From Janthinobacterium sp. PAMC25594 (GTDB taxonomy: Bacteria; Pseudomonadota; Gammaproteobacteria; Burkholderiales; Burkholderiaceae_D): DNA of 64,000 nt. Shown piece after piece: positions 11,294 through 20,241 of the stretch. The notes beneath the pieces were generated by a model. That model did no database searches. It was not told where the DNA came from and worked only from the letters and a program-made list of their open reading frames with translations. The translations under genes and the position numbers were made by a program. Within the stretch, counting starts at the first letter, position 1. Each line of letters opens with the position of its first letter. The stretch is from NCBI RefSeq assembly GCF_019443505.1, contig NZ_CP080377.1, forward strand, positions 124,001 through 188,000, given 5' to 3'.

Positions 11294-12670
11294 ATGTTTT
11301 CAAAATATATACTCCCGATCTTTCAATATCTGTGGCGCGCCCTGAGCATGGGGCTGGCCGTCGTGCGCGGCCTGACGTGGTCCGAAACGCGCGACCTGCT
11401 GCAGTTCGCGCGCCGCCGCGTGCGCGAGGAAAGCCTGCCGCAAGTGGCCGGCAGCCTGACGTTCGCCACCGTGTTCGCGCTGGTGCCGCTGCTCACCCTG
11501 GCCCTGGCCATCTTCACCACCTTCCCCCTGTTTAATACCTTCCGCCACGCGCTGGAAGACTATTTCGTGCAAAGCGTGATGCCCAAGGGGATATCGAACA
11601 CCATCCTCGATTATCTGACGACGTTTGCCTCGAAGGCCACGCGTTTGTCGGCCATCGGCGCGGGTGCCCTGATCGTCACTTCGGTGGGCATGATGGGCTT
11701 GATCGAGCGCGTCTTCAACCGCATCTGGCGCGTGCGCCAGGAGCGCCGCTGGACCAAGCGCCTGCTCGTCTACTGGGCCATCGTCACCCTGGGGCCGCTG
11801 CTGGTGGGCGTGTCGCTGACGGTGACGTCGCGCCTCTTCATGGCCACCAGCGGCGTGGTGGGGGCCGTGCCTTTCCTCGGCGCCGTGTTTTATACGCTGG
11901 TGTCGATCGGCCTGACCATGCTGGCGTTTACCCTGCTCTACATCGCCGTGCCGAACCGCGACGTGGACTGGCGCGACGCGGCCTGGGGCGGCTTGCTGGC
12001 GGCGCTGGCGTTCGAGGTGGCCAAGCGGGGCTTCGGTGAATTCATCCAGGAATTCCCCACGTATTCGCGCATCTATGGCGCGCTGGCCGCCTTGCCGCTG
12101 TTCCTCGTATGGATTTACCTGAGCTGGATGATCACCCTGGTGGGCGCCTTGCTGGTGGCGGCCTTGCCCGTCGTGAAATACGAGCGCTGGTGGTACGAGG
12201 CGGCGCCGGGCAGCGAATTCGTCGACGCCGTCGCCATCCTGAAGGTGCTGCACCAGGCCTGTCACTGCGCCGATTCGGCCCTGGTGGGCGCGGCCGAAAT
12301 TCGCCGCAGCACGCGCCTGGGCTTCGAAGAGATGGAAACCCTGCTCGACAAGATGGTGCAGCAGGGATGGGTGGGCAGAGTCAACGTGGAAGGCGCCGTG
12401 CGCGTACAGTGGGGCAAGCGCGTGGCCGACAGTTCCGACCACTGGGTCTTGCTGGGCAACGTCAACCGCATCAGCCTGGCCGACGTCTACCGCTTGTTCG
12501 TTTTCGGCGGCATGCGCGTGAACTCCGGCTATCCGGCCGGTTCCACCAACGAGCGCGACATCAAGGCGGCGGAAGAAGCGGCCGCGCTGGCGGCGCAGGT
12601 GGAAAACGCCGTGGAGCAGGGACTGGGCCTGACTTTGGCGCAGCATTTCGGGGAAGTGCGCTGCAACTGA
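11294..12670 (+). CDS. YihY/BrkB-family inner-membrane protein
   Basis: This is a protein of about 458 residues. The first 300 residues contain six membrane helices and the family blocks LPQVAGSLTFATVFALVPLL, FNRIWRVRQERRW, and IYGALAALPLFLVWIYLSWM. The last 150 residues form a soluble winged-helix-like tail also seen in the longer members of the YihY (UPF0761) family. The old name 'ribonuclease BN' for this family is wrong; a transport or envelope role is suspected. The ATG at 11294 is used; an upstream TTG at 11288 and an ATG at 11348 are alternatives. It converges with the next gene with a gap of only 7 bases. Confidence 0.85.
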   Translation: MFSKYILPIFQYLWRALSMGLAVVRGLTWSETRDLLQFARRRVREESLPQVAGSLTFATVFALVPLLTLALAIFTTFPLFNTFRHALEDYFVQSVMPKGISNTILDYLTTFASKATRLSAIGAGALIVTSVGMMGLIERVFNRIWRVRQERRWTKRLLVYWAIVTLGPLLVGVSLTVTSRLFMATSGVVGAVPFLGAVFYTLVSIGLTMLAFTLLYIAVPNRDVDWRDAAWGGLLAALAFEVAKRGFGEFIQEFPTYSRIYGALAALPLFLVWIYLSWMITLVGALLVAALPVVKYERWWYEAAPGSEFVDAVAILKVLHQACHCADSALVGAAEIRRSTRLGFEEMETLLDKMVQQGWVGRVNVEGAVRVQWGKRVADSSDHWVLLGNVNRISLADVYRLFVFGGMRVNSGYPAGSTNERDIKAAEEAAALAAQVENAVEQGLGLTLAQHFGEVRCN

Positions 12671-12677
12671 CAGTCGA

Positions 12678-12992
12678 TCAGGTGTTCAACCTGTCGTACA
12701 GCAGCGCATCGAGCGCGCCCGTCAGCGTATTGCCATCTTCGTCGAGCAGCGTGTAATCTTGCTGATTGTCGCCCAGCGACGCACTGCCCTCGATGCCGCA
12801 CACCAGCTGGTACGTGGCGTCATCGATCGCCAGCTTGATCAAGGCCAGAACCTGTTCGCGCTGGGCCTCGTCCAGTGCCAGCCCGTCGAGCAGGGCGCCA
12901 AGTTGCGTCTGTCCCTCGCGTCCCTGCGCATACAAGACCAGCAGCGACGCATTGGATGCGACGACATCATCGATGAATTTTTTCGCGTGCAT
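12678..12992 (-). CDS. Small acidic protein of unknown function
   Basis: This is a 104-residue, acidic, helix-rich cytosolic protein with no family I recognise. It begins MHAKKFIDDVVASNASLLVL and has a central helix LDEAQREQVLALIKLAIDDA. A good ribosome site (AAGGAA) precedes the ATG at the right distance. It is the third gene of a run with a WG-repeat-like protein and a PoNi-like protein, 21 bases after the former. Small size, acidity and neighbours would fit an immunity or chaperone protein, but nothing in the sequence proves it. Confidence 0.6.
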   Translation of the reverse strand: MHAKKFIDDVVASNASLLVLYAQGREGQTQLGALLDGLALDEAQREQVLALIKLAIDDATYQLVCGIEGSASLGDNQQDYTLLDEDGNTLTGALDALLYDRLNT

Positions 12993-13013
12993 GGATTCCT
13001 TGTATTGGAAAAA

Positions 13014-15002
13014 TCACAGCAGCACGGGCCGCAAGGCCGCCTGCAGCGCCACCTTGCTGAACGCCGCCGCATCCTGCGCGCGCACGACGCCCAGATAATA
13101 CGTATCCTCGCCACCGTGCAGGTTGACCAGGCGTAGCTGATGCGGCGCCAGGTGGGCGGCGATGGCGGCCAGGCCCTCGGCCATGGCGTCGCCATCCTCG
13201 CGCTGCGCCCACGAAAAATCCCGCAGCGCGGGCAGGCCGATATGCTGGCCGATGCGCGGCACTTCATCGACGGCTTTCCAGTCCAGCGTGGTGCCGTGGC
13301 CCAGCGCATCGGCGGCCGTGGACCAGAGCAGGAAGAAGCACGCCGCCTCGGGCGTATCGCCTTCGTATTCCTCTTCCGGGTCGTCCTCCGCCAGCTCTTC
13401 CAAAGTGATGTCCACGCAGCGCGCGGCCAGGTCCGCATCGCCCAGCAAGAGCAGGGCGGCCATGCTGCGCAACTGCTCGCAGTCGGCCTTGGCCAGGATT
13501 TGCGACGGCGTAAAGCTGCGCCGCCTGACGGGTTTTTTCTTGCCCAGGCCGATGGCCTCGCTCAACTGGGCCGTGATGGCCGCCTTGAAGTTGTCCACGG
13601 TGTCGAACTGTTCCAGCAACTGGCCAGTGAAATCCATGCTCCAGGCCATGCCGTCCTTGACCACATATAAAAAATCGCTTTGCACGGCCACGCCGCGCAA
13701 ATGATGGGCGGGCGGGTACAGCGGCGTGAAGGCCGGTTTGCCATCCAGCGTCAGCATGCAGGCCAGGCCTTGCGCGTCGATGGCGAAGATCAGGTTCTTG
13801 CGCACTTTGGGCGGCGACGAGGTGGTGGCGCTATCGATGGCTTCGTACTGGCATGGCGCCAGCAGCTCGCCCTGGCTGTTCGCCAGGCCAAACAGGAAGC
13901 GGCCATCGATGCGCTGGCTGACGATGGCGATTTTCTTCTTCGTGCCAAAATCCTGCACGGAGCTGTAGGCAGTCGGTAGCACCACCTTGCCGGTGGCGTC
14001 GAGCACGCCGCAGACATTGCGCTCGTCATCGTGCGCCTGGCGCTCGATGTCGATATAGCCATCGTCGCGCTGGCCGATGTGGTCCACGCCGTCCATCAGC
14101 AGGGCGCCATCGGGCAGGCGCAGCAAGCGGCTGGCGCCGTCCGCATCGATCTGCTGCAGCAGGTGGGGGCTGATCACGTACAGGGCGCCGGGCGCGGGCG
14201 GCAGCACCACCATGCCGTTCAAATCCAGCACGCCGTGCGCGTCGGGGGCGTCCGCCGTGGCAAACGTGATCCAGCCGTCGTCCGCGTGGCGCGCCCCCAG
14301 TGCCGTCACATTCAGCGACAGCGGCACGATCCAGCGCCCATACGGCGTGACCAGGCCCAGGATATCGGGCTGTCCGACCTTGCTTACCTCATAGCACAGC
14401 GCATCTTCCTCCCATCCCACCACTTCCAGGCCTTGCAGGAACGGTACGTCTTGCGCATCGAGTTCCTCGACTTCGGCCAGCTGCGCGCTGGCGGACGCCG
14501 ACCAGTAGCCGGTGGCCGGCGATGCGGCGCCGGCGGCCAGCAGGGGCGCCAGGGCTTCCCTGTCGCCACGCAGCAGGGCAAGGTGCAGGGCTTGCGCTTC
14601 GGCGCGCAGGGCCTCGAGCGCGGCGGCGTAGTCCGGCGTGTCGATATCGTGCCGGACCAGCTGCACGCAATCGAGGATCAGCCACGCCTGGCCGCCCGCC
14701 AGCAGGGTGCTGATGCCGGCGCGCGCGACGATGGCGGCCGCGTCGCGCGGCTTGTCCATCAGCGCGGACAAGGCTTGCCAGCTGGCCTGCGCCTGCGCCA
14801 TCGGCGCGGCCAGCACGCAGGGACAGTCTTCGCCATCGCCGTAGATGGGCCAGGCGACGGCTTGCGTGCCTGCGCCGATGAGCAACTTGAACAGCGCAGG
14901 TACGTCCAGCCGCCATTCGGCCAGGCCGGTGATCGTCTCGGTGTCGAAGCCGGCCTGGCCGGGCAGGAAGGCGGTGCTGAACAGGGCTGCGGTGTTGATC
15001 AT
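13014..15002 (-). CDS. WG-repeat-like protein with DUF6630-like tail
   Basis: This 662-residue soluble protein has no signal peptide. The middle (about residues 215-500) carries degenerate repeats of the WG/KWG type: GLVTPYGRWIVPL, GVLDLNGMVVLPP, GVLDATGKVVLPTAYSSV and GLANSQGELLAPCQYEAI. Each pairs a Gly-x-hydrophobic-Asp strand with 'G-x-hydrophobic-hydrophobic-x-P', as in beta-propeller-like WG proteins. The C-terminal 60 residues (HLAPHQLRLVNLHGGEDTYY and following) resemble DUF6630. The N-terminal 200 residues are unassigned. The gene lies 30 bases after the PoNi-like gene and is probably co-transcribed with it. WG proteins are often found near toxin/immunity loci; the function is unknown. 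Confidence 0.65.
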   Translation of the reverse strand: MINTAALFSTAFLPGQAGFDTETITGLAEWRLDVPALFKLLIGAGTQAVAWPIYGDGEDCPCVLAAPMAQAQASWQALSALMDKPRDAAAIVARAGISTLLAGGQAWLILDCVQLVRHDIDTPDYAAALEALRAEAQALHLALLRGDREALAPLLAAGAASPATGYWSASASAQLAEVEELDAQDVPFLQGLEVVGWEEDALCYEVSKVGQPDILGLVTPYGRWIVPLSLNVTALGARHADDGWITFATADAPDAHGVLDLNGMVVLPPAPGALYVISPHLLQQIDADGASRLLRLPDGALLMDGVDHIGQRDDGYIDIERQAHDDERNVCGVLDATGKVVLPTAYSSVQDFGTKKKIAIVSQRIDGRFLFGLANSQGELLAPCQYEAIDSATTSSPPKVRKNLIFAIDAQGLACMLTLDGKPAFTPLYPPAHHLRGVAVQSDFLYVVKDGMAWSMDFTGQLLEQFDTVDNFKAAITAQLSEAIGLGKKKPVRRRSFTPSQILAKADCEQLRSMAALLLLGDADLAARCVDITLEELAEDDPEEEYEGDTPEAACFFLLWSTAADALGHGTTLDWKAVDEVPRIGQHIGLPALRDFSWAQREDGDAMAEGLAAIAAHLAPHQLRLVNLHGGEDTYYLGVVRAQDAAAFSKVALQAALRPVLL

Positions 15003-15032
15003 GAATGCTATCTGAAAGAATAAGGGGGGTGT

Positions 15033-16439
15033 TCAGGGGGTAGGCGGCATGACCCAATGCGCCAGCGCGCTGCGTTCCAGGCCAAGGTGTTTGGCCACGG
15101 CGGCTGCCTCGAAGGCCCACAGGCCGTAGTAGCCGCCCAGGCCGTGCGCGCGCAAATGGCCGTTGAACCAGTCTTCGCGCACCAACGCGCCATGCCAGCT
15201 GGCCAGGTAGTGCCGCAGGTGTTCCAGTTGCTGCGCGCGATCGTCCACGTCCAGGCACTCGAACAGGGCCGAGTAGGGCTCGGCGAAATACCATTCGTCG
15301 ACGGCGGGACGCTGCGGATCAATGGTCGACAGCAGTGCCTCATACACGCCATCGTCGCCATCGAAGGCTGTCTGCAGGGCGGCCAGGCGGGCAGCCAGGT
15401 CGTGGCGGCCGAACAGCAGGGTCGCGCCCAGCAACTGCAGGGTGCGCGCATAGTCCGTCAATTGTTCGAAATCAAAGGCGGGCAAGGCATCGTCATCGTA
15501 GGCGGCGGCCAGGGCCGCGCGCGCCGTTTCGCTGGCGGCGACGGCCACTTCCAGCGCCGTTTCCACGTCAGGCAAGGGCAAGCCTGCCGTGTAGCGCAGC
15601 GAGAAGACCTGGTAGGCCGTGCTGGCGGCCGCGCACGCCCAGTAGGCGGCGTCACCACCGTCGTTTTCCGCCTGCGCCTGCGCGCGCCCGTAGGCGGCCA
15701 GCAGGGCATCGAGGTAAGTCAGGTTGCGGCCAAAGTCGAACGCAGTGCCGAACGTCTCGGGTGGCGTCTGGCGCGGCGCGTGGGGCCACGCTTCCTGCGC
15801 TGGCAGGCAGGCGTTCGCGCAATCGCGCTGGATGGCCCAGTCGGCGAAGATTTGCTGCATATATTGCGCCGTCTCGTCGTCGTGGACGATGGCGCCGACG
15901 CCCACCATGGTCGTGCCCAGCAGGGTGTAGCCAGGGAAGCGGCTGCTTTCGTAGGCGATGGTGGTCACGCTCTGGATGGTCCTGCCGTCGCTCAGGTCGC
16001 GCACGCGGAAGTACACGTCGTCCCAGCCGGCCAGCGGTGGCGCCGGCGCTTCATTCGGCAAGGTGGTCCAGTTGCCGTCGTCCTGCTCTTCATAGGCATC
16101 GAGCAGCTCGTCAAGGCCACCGGGGCGGTCGATGCGGTTGTTGGCGTCGTATTGCAGGCCCAGTTCGGCCGCGAAGGCTGCCGCGTGGCGGCCCTCGAAG
16201 ACCAGGTACTGGGAGCTCGTGGTGCCGACCAGCAGATCCGTGTGCTGGCCCGCCACGACCAGCGCCTGCGGCAGCCGGCACCATTGGTAGTACGGAATGC
16301 CGGCCATGGGGCCGCCTTCGTCCGCCAGCGGGTTAGTGAAACGCAGCTGTTCCAGCCATTTATAGCGTTCGTGCCGCTCCGCTTCCGTGCCGCTGCCTCG
16401 GCCAGTCAGTTCATCGTGCAGGGTATTCAACAACATCAT
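15033..16439 (-). CDS. Protein with C-terminal PoNi-like (DUF1910/DUF1911) immunity domain
   Basis: This is a 468-residue soluble protein. The C-terminal half (about residues 240-465) is all-helical and ends in a block typical of DUF1911/PoNi_C: HLRHYLASWHGALVREDWF, then GYYGLWAFEAAAVAKHLGLE. PoNi proteins neutralise PoNe-type DNase toxins delivered by type VI or type VII systems. The N-terminal 240 residues (IPYYQWCRLPQALVVAGQHT and so on) are an extra domain I do not recognise, so the protein is about twice the size of a plain PoNi. No PoNe nuclease is encoded next to it. A ribosome site (AGGAT) precedes the ATG. Confidence 0.6.
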   Translation of the reverse strand: MMLLNTLHDELTGRGSGTEAERHERYKWLEQLRFTNPLADEGGPMAGIPYYQWCRLPQALVVAGQHTDLLVGTTSSQYLVFEGRHAAAFAAELGLQYDANNRIDRPGGLDELLDAYEEQDDGNWTTLPNEAPAPPLAGWDDVYFRVRDLSDGRTIQSVTTIAYESSRFPGYTLLGTTMVGVGAIVHDDETAQYMQQIFADWAIQRDCANACLPAQEAWPHAPRQTPPETFGTAFDFGRNLTYLDALLAAYGRAQAQAENDGGDAAYWACAAASTAYQVFSLRYTAGLPLPDVETALEVAVAASETARAALAAAYDDDALPAFDFEQLTDYARTLQLLGATLLFGRHDLAARLAALQTAFDGDDGVYEALLSTIDPQRPAVDEWYFAEPYSALFECLDVDDRAQQLEHLRHYLASWHGALVREDWFNGHLRAHGLGGYYGLWAFEAAAVAKHLGLERSALAHWVMPPTP

Positions 16440-16473
16440 TCATCGATCCTGAAAAAGTGTGCGTGGCATGGCG

Positions 16474-17286
16474 TCATGCCGGGGTGCTTTGCGCAAATGC
16501 AAACAGCGCGTCGAGCACGGCGTCCGGTTGCTCGGCCATCAATTCATGTCCGCTGTCGACCTGCACCACGGTGCCGTGCGCGATGGCCGCTGTCAGCAGC
16601 CTGGTCGACTTGGGCGGCGTCATCATGTCGCGCACGCCGAAAATGAATACAGTGGGGCAGTGTACCGAAGCGGCGGCGATTTCGCCGTTCGCGTAGGCAT
16701 TGCAGGCATAAAAATCCGTGTGAAACACGTGAGCGGGATTGAGGGCGGCGATGCGCTGTTTCAAGCGCCGCGCGCCGCCCATGGCGTAGAAGCCGGGGCC
16801 GGGAAACGACGGCTTTTGCGCGATCGACGAGTGCGACCAGATATTGACCATGTCGATGGCCGCCTGTTCGTCCTGGAGCGCCGTTTCCAGCAGCGCCGGC
16901 GAGACCTTCATCGGGTAGGTGGAACCGAGCATGGCCAGGTGGCTGACGCGTTCCGGCGCCAGGGACGCCGCTTCCAGCGCGATCAATGAGCCCATGCTGT
17001 GGCCGACGAGCATGGCCCTGGCCGCGCCGGCCGCGTCCAGCACGGCCAGTATCCAGCGCGCCAGTTCTTCCACACTTGTTTTCGCCGCGCCCAGGCTGCG
17101 CCCGTGGCCCGGCAAGTCGACGGCCAGCACGTTCCAGCCGTGGTGGGCGAAGTAGCGCGTTTGCAGGGCCCACACGGAATGGTCGTTCTGCGCGCCGTGG
17201 ATGAAGACGGCCGTGGGTTGATCCGGGTTGTATAGTTTGCCGCCCGTATAGCAGTAGGCCGTGGTGTTGTCGATGGTGAATAACAT
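16474..17286 (-). CDS. Alpha/beta-hydrolase
   Basis: This 270-residue protein is a typical alpha/beta-hydrolase. The oxyanion region is VFIHGAQNDHSVW, the nucleophile elbow GHSMGS has Ser97, and the acid and base of the triad are Asp220 (IFGVRDMMTPP) and His247 (VDSGHELM). DLPGHGRS after strand 4 is common in the esterase/lactonase/3-oxoadipate enol-lactonase group. The substrate is unknown. The gene starts 1 base after the metY stop, so the two are co-transcribed. A role in hydrolysing O-acyl-homoserine or a thioester is possible but is only a guess from the neighbour. Confidence 0.85.
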   Translation of the reverse strand: MLFTIDNTTAYCYTGGKLYNPDQPTAVFIHGAQNDHSVWALQTRYFAHHGWNVLAVDLPGHGRSLGAAKTSVEELARWILAVLDAAGAARAMLVGHSMGSLIALEAASLAPERVSHLAMLGSTYPMKVSPALLETALQDEQAAIDMVNIWSHSSIAQKPSFPGPGFYAMGGARRLKQRIAALNPAHVFHTDFYACNAYANGEIAAASVHCPTVFIFGVRDMMTPPKSTRLLTAAIAHGTVVQVDSGHELMAEQPDAVLDALFAFAQSTPA

Positions 17287-17287
17287 G

Positions 17288-18598
17288 TCAGGCGCCTTTC
17301 TGCGACAGTTTCAGGCTACGGGCCAGGTCTTCGATCAAGTCGTCCGCGTCTTCCAGGCCCACCGACAGGCGCATGGTGCCCTGCGTGATGCCCGCCTGCG
17401 CCAGTTGCTCATCGGGCACGCGGAAATGCGTGGTGGAGGCGGGGTGGATGACGAGCGACTTGGCGTCGCCCACGTTGGCCAGGTGCGAGAAGATTTTCAG
17501 GCTGTCGACGAAGCGCTGGCCCGCCGCGCGGTCGCCGCGCAGGCGGAAAGTGAAGACGCCGCCCGCGCCTTTCGGCAGCAGGGTCTTGGCCAGTGCGTAG
17601 TCGGGGTGCGATGGCAGTTCGGGGTAGGACACGGCATCCACTGCCGGATTGGCCAGCAAAAAGTCGATGATTTTGCGCGTGTTGGCCACGTGGCGGTCCA
17701 TGCGCAAGCCCAGGGTTTCGATGCCTTGCAGGATGGCGAAGGCATTGTGCGGGCTCATGACGGCGCCGAAATCGCGCAAGCCTTCGCGCCGCGCGCGCAG
17801 GGCGAACGGCGCCACCGTCGATTCCTCGGCGAAGACCATGCCGTGAAAGCCGTCATATGGTTCGCACAGTTCGGCAAAGCGGCCCGTCTTGTCGTACGCC
17901 GCCTGCCAGTCGAAAGTGCCGCCATCGACCAGCAAGCCGCCGATGGCCGTGCCGTGGCCGCATAAAAACTTGGTGGCCGAGTGGAATACCAGGTCGGCGC
18001 CATGCTCGAAGGGGCGCAGCAGGTAGGGCGTGGTGAACGTCGAATCTAGCATCAGCGGCAACTGGTGTTCGTGCGCCAGCGCGGCAATCTGGGGGATGTT
18101 CAGCACGTCGAGGCCGGGATTGCCCAGCGTTTCACCGAACAGCACTTTCGTATTTGGACGGATGGCGGCGCGCCAGGCATCCACGTCGCGCGGGTCGACG
18201 AAGGTCGTCTCGATACCGAAGCGTTTCAATGTATAGGCCAGCAGGTTGTGCGAACCGCCGTACAGGGCGCGCGAGGCAACGATGTGCGAGCCGGCGCCGG
18301 CGATGGTACATAAACCAAGGTGCATGGCGGCCTGGCCGCTGGCCGTGGCGATGCCGGCCACGCCCCCTTCGAGCGCGGCGATGCGCTCTTCCAGCACGGC
18401 GTTGGTGGGATTCGAAATGCGCGAGTACACGTGGCCGGCCCGCTCCATGTTGAACAGCGAGGCCGCGTGCTCCGAACTCTTGAAGGCAAACGAGGACGTG
18501 AAATGGATGGGCGTGGCGCGCGCGCCCGTGGCCGGGTCGGGCGCCGCGCCCGCATGCAGGGATAAAGTGTCGAAACCGGGGTATTTCGGGCCGCTCAT
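17288..18598 (-). CDS. metY: O-acetylhomoserine aminocarboxypropyltransferase (sulfhydrylase) MetY
   Basis: This 436-residue enzyme is of the Cys/Met-metabolism PLP family and is expected to make homocysteine from O-acetylhomoserine and sulfide. The start MSGPKYPGFDTLSLHAG at 18598 fits the family and has a GGAG ribosome site; the longer open frame upstream has unrelated composition. Visible motifs are YSRISNPTNAVLEERIAALE, TASGQAAMHL, and the Schiff-base Lys210 in FHSATKFLCGHG. The length and the SNPTN block match MetY/Cys-Met sulfhydrylases better than cystathionine gamma-synthase. It leads a two-gene operon with the hydrolase. Confidence 0.87.
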   Translation of the reverse strand: MSGPKYPGFDTLSLHAGAAPDPATGARATPIHFTSSFAFKSSEHAASLFNMERAGHVYSRISNPTNAVLEERIAALEGGVAGIATASGQAAMHLGLCTIAGAGSHIVASRALYGGSHNLLAYTLKRFGIETTFVDPRDVDAWRAAIRPNTKVLFGETLGNPGLDVLNIPQIAALAHEHQLPLMLDSTFTTPYLLRPFEHGADLVFHSATKFLCGHGTAIGGLLVDGGTFDWQAAYDKTGRFAELCEPYDGFHGMVFAEESTVAPFALRARREGLRDFGAVMSPHNAFAILQGIETLGLRMDRHVANTRKIIDFLLANPAVDAVSYPELPSHPDYALAKTLLPKGAGGVFTFRLRGDRAAGQRFVDSLKIFSHLANVGDAKSLVIHPASTTHFRVPDEQLAQAGITQGTMRLSVGLEDADDLIEDLARSLKLSQKGA

Positions 18599-18702
18599 GG
18601 TGTCTCCGCCAAGTTTTATAGTGGCAAGATCGTAACCTGATTTAGCGCTGAGTAAAAGGCCTCGCGTGCAGGGCGCATGGCGCCGTGCTGACGGGCGGCG
18701 CG

Positions 18703-18744
18703 GGTCACTTGAAGTCAAAAAAAGTGACCGCCTCCGCATGGCGG
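18703..18744. other. Two adjacent hairpins in a divergent promoter region
   Basis: Perfect 8-base arms GGTCACTT/AAGTGACC (18703-18710 and 18722-18729) are followed at once by CCGCC/GGCGG arms (18728-18732 and 18740-18744). They sit in the 281-base gap between divergent metY and the 2OG oxygenase gene. They could be an operator or an attenuator-like structure in the oxygenase leader. I see no known riboswitch pattern there. Confidence 0.4.
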
Positions 18745-18879
18745 TGGTAGGATGGCGGATCAGCGATATTCGGGTTGTTCGACCATTGCGCGTGCGCCGC
18801 ACCGCGGGGAAGCAGCTGCAAGCGAACGACATCCTGGGCTTCAGGCGCACTCTCATGTATGTCCACCAGGAAAGACTTT

Positions 18880-19503
18880 ATGCCCGCAATATCGTTCGAC
18901 GGCGCCCTTGCCGTGCCCGGACCGTCTATCGTTGACGGCCTGTGCCGCGCAGGCTGGCTGATGCAAGAGCAATTCATTTCCCCTGAACTCAGCCGCCAAC
19001 TGGCCGCCGAATGCGTGCAAGCGATGCAGAGCGGCAAGATGAAGGGCGCCGGTGTGGGCAGTGGCCATGCGCCGCTGCTGCAGCCCGATATCCGCGGCGA
19101 CCATATCGCATGGCTGGAAGCGGGCCGCTCAAGCGCCTGCGATAGCTATCTGCAGCATATGGAAGCGTTGCGCCAGACCCTCAACCGCGAGCTGTTCCTG
19201 GGGCTGGAAGAGTACGAAAGCCATTTCGCCCTGTATGCGCCGGGCGCCTTTTACCGAGCCCATCTGGACCGTTTCCGCGACGACGACAAGCGCACCGTGT
19301 CCGTCGTGCTGTATCTGAACGACGACTGGCTGCCCGAACACGGCGGCGCGCTGCGTTTGCACCCCGATGGCGGCCCCAGCGTGGATATCGCGCCCGAAGC
19401 AGGGCGCATGGCCATGTTTCTGTCGGGCGAGATGCTGCACGAGGTGCTGCCGACGGCGCGTGAACGTCTATCCATCGCCGGCTGGTTTCGCCGCAGAGCG
19501 TGA
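18880..19503 (+). CDS. 2-oxoglutarate/Fe(II)-dependent dioxygenase, SM-20/prolyl-hydroxylase type
   Basis: This 207-residue protein has the double-stranded beta-helix oxygenase core. The iron facial triad is His128 and Asp130 (YRAHLDRF) plus His187 (MLHEVLP), and Arg196 (RLSIAGW) should bind the 2-oxoglutarate carboxylate. GGALRLHP between them is a family feature. This layout is that of SM-20/EGLN-like prolyl hydroxylases; in bacteria one known target is elongation factor Tu, but the target here is unknown. The ATG at 18880 has an AGGAAAG ribosome site 8 bases upstream, which decides against longer frames. The stop codon overlaps a long inverted repeat. Confidence 0.85.
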   Translation: MPAISFDGALAVPGPSIVDGLCRAGWLMQEQFISPELSRQLAAECVQAMQSGKMKGAGVGSGHAPLLQPDIRGDHIAWLEAGRSSACDSYLQHMEALRQTLNRELFLGLEEYESHFALYAPGAFYRAHLDRFRDDDKRTVSVVLYLNDDWLPEHGGALRLHPDGGPSVDIAPEAGRMAMFLSGEMLHEVLPTARERLSIAGWFRRRA

Positions 19504-19607
19504 GAAAAACTACTGCGCGTCGCGGGGCACGGCCGGCGATGCTCACGGTACTCGCGTACCGCTGCGCTTCTCGGCCGCGCCGCGCATCCGCTCGCTACGT
19601 TTTTCTC
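19502..19607 (+). repeat. Long inverted-repeat element, family A, copy 1
   Basis: The element begins inside the stop codon of the 2OG oxygenase gene. Perfect outer arms GAGAAAAAC (19502-19510) and GTTTTTCTC (19599-19607) enclose conserved blocks CTACTGCGCGTCG, GCGATGCTCAC, a GTACtcgcGTAC core, TGCGCTTCT and CCGCTCGCTACG. The same blocks in the same order occur in reverse at 24105-24222. Transcribed, it would fold into one long branched hairpin and may act as a terminator. It is not part of any gene. Confidence 0.75.
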
Positions 19608-19727
19608 GCCCGACAATCCCCCTCGATTTGATTGCGCGCAAGGCTGGATTTTTCCGCAGGCATAGGCTACAGTCGCAGTAAGGGCTAGAATAACTAAAAT
19701 ACCAATCACGCGGACAGGACGGCCAAT

Positions 19728-20174
19728 ATGAAAGTATCTGAAATTCTCCAAGTCAAGGGCAACATCCTCTACACGGTCACGCCTGACCAGCCCCTGCTTG
19801 ACGCGGCCAATACCATGGCTGAAAAAGACATCGGTTCGCTGGTGGTCATGGAATTTGGCGACCTGGTCGGCATGCTGACCTTCCGCGAAGTGCTCAACGC
19901 GCTGCATGAAAACGCGGGCCAGATCGGCGGCGGCACCGTGCGCAAGCACATGGATGACCACCCGATCACCGTCACGCCCGACACGGAAGTGAATGAAGTG
20001 CGCCGCATCATGCTGGAAAAGCACGCGCGCTACCTGCCCGTCATGAACGCCAAGACCTTGCTGGGCGTCATCTCCTTCTACGACGTGGCGCGCGCCGTGC
20101 TCGAGGCGCAAAGCTTTGAAAACCAGATGCTGAAAGCATATATTCGCGACTGGCCGGCCGAAACCACCGATTAA
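19728..20174 (+). CDS. Stand-alone CBS-pair protein
   Basis: This 148-residue protein is made only of two CBS motifs (about residues 10-65 and 75-130), which together bind an adenosyl ligand such as AMP, ATP or SAM. Typical pieces are ILYTVTPDQPLLDAANTMAE, LVVMEFGDLVGMLTFREVL, HPITVTPDTEVNEVRRIMLE and RYLPVMNAKTLLGVISFYDV. Such proteins are regulatory subunits or energy sensors. No enzyme partner is adjacent. It has its own leader region and a bidirectional terminator behind it. Confidence 0.88.
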   Translation: MKVSEILQVKGNILYTVTPDQPLLDAANTMAEKDIGSLVVMEFGDLVGMLTFREVLNALHENAGQIGGGTVRKHMDDHPITVTPDTEVNEVRRIMLEKHARYLPVMNAKTLLGVISFYDVARAVLEAQSFENQMLKAYIRDWPAETTD

Positions 20175-20196
20175 GCGATCGCAATGCAGTAAAAAC

Positions 20197-20222
20197 AACG
20201 CCGGCACTGCCGGCGTTTTGCA
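20197..20222. terminator. Bidirectional Rho-independent terminator
   Basis: The arms AACGCCGGCA and TGCCGGCGTT pair perfectly with a 3-base loop. A run of five A precedes the stem and a run of T follows it. It separates the converging CBS gene and the REC-GGDEF-EAL gene and can serve both. Confidence 0.88.
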
Positions 20223-20241
20223 TTCTTGATGTGAGTGGCGC

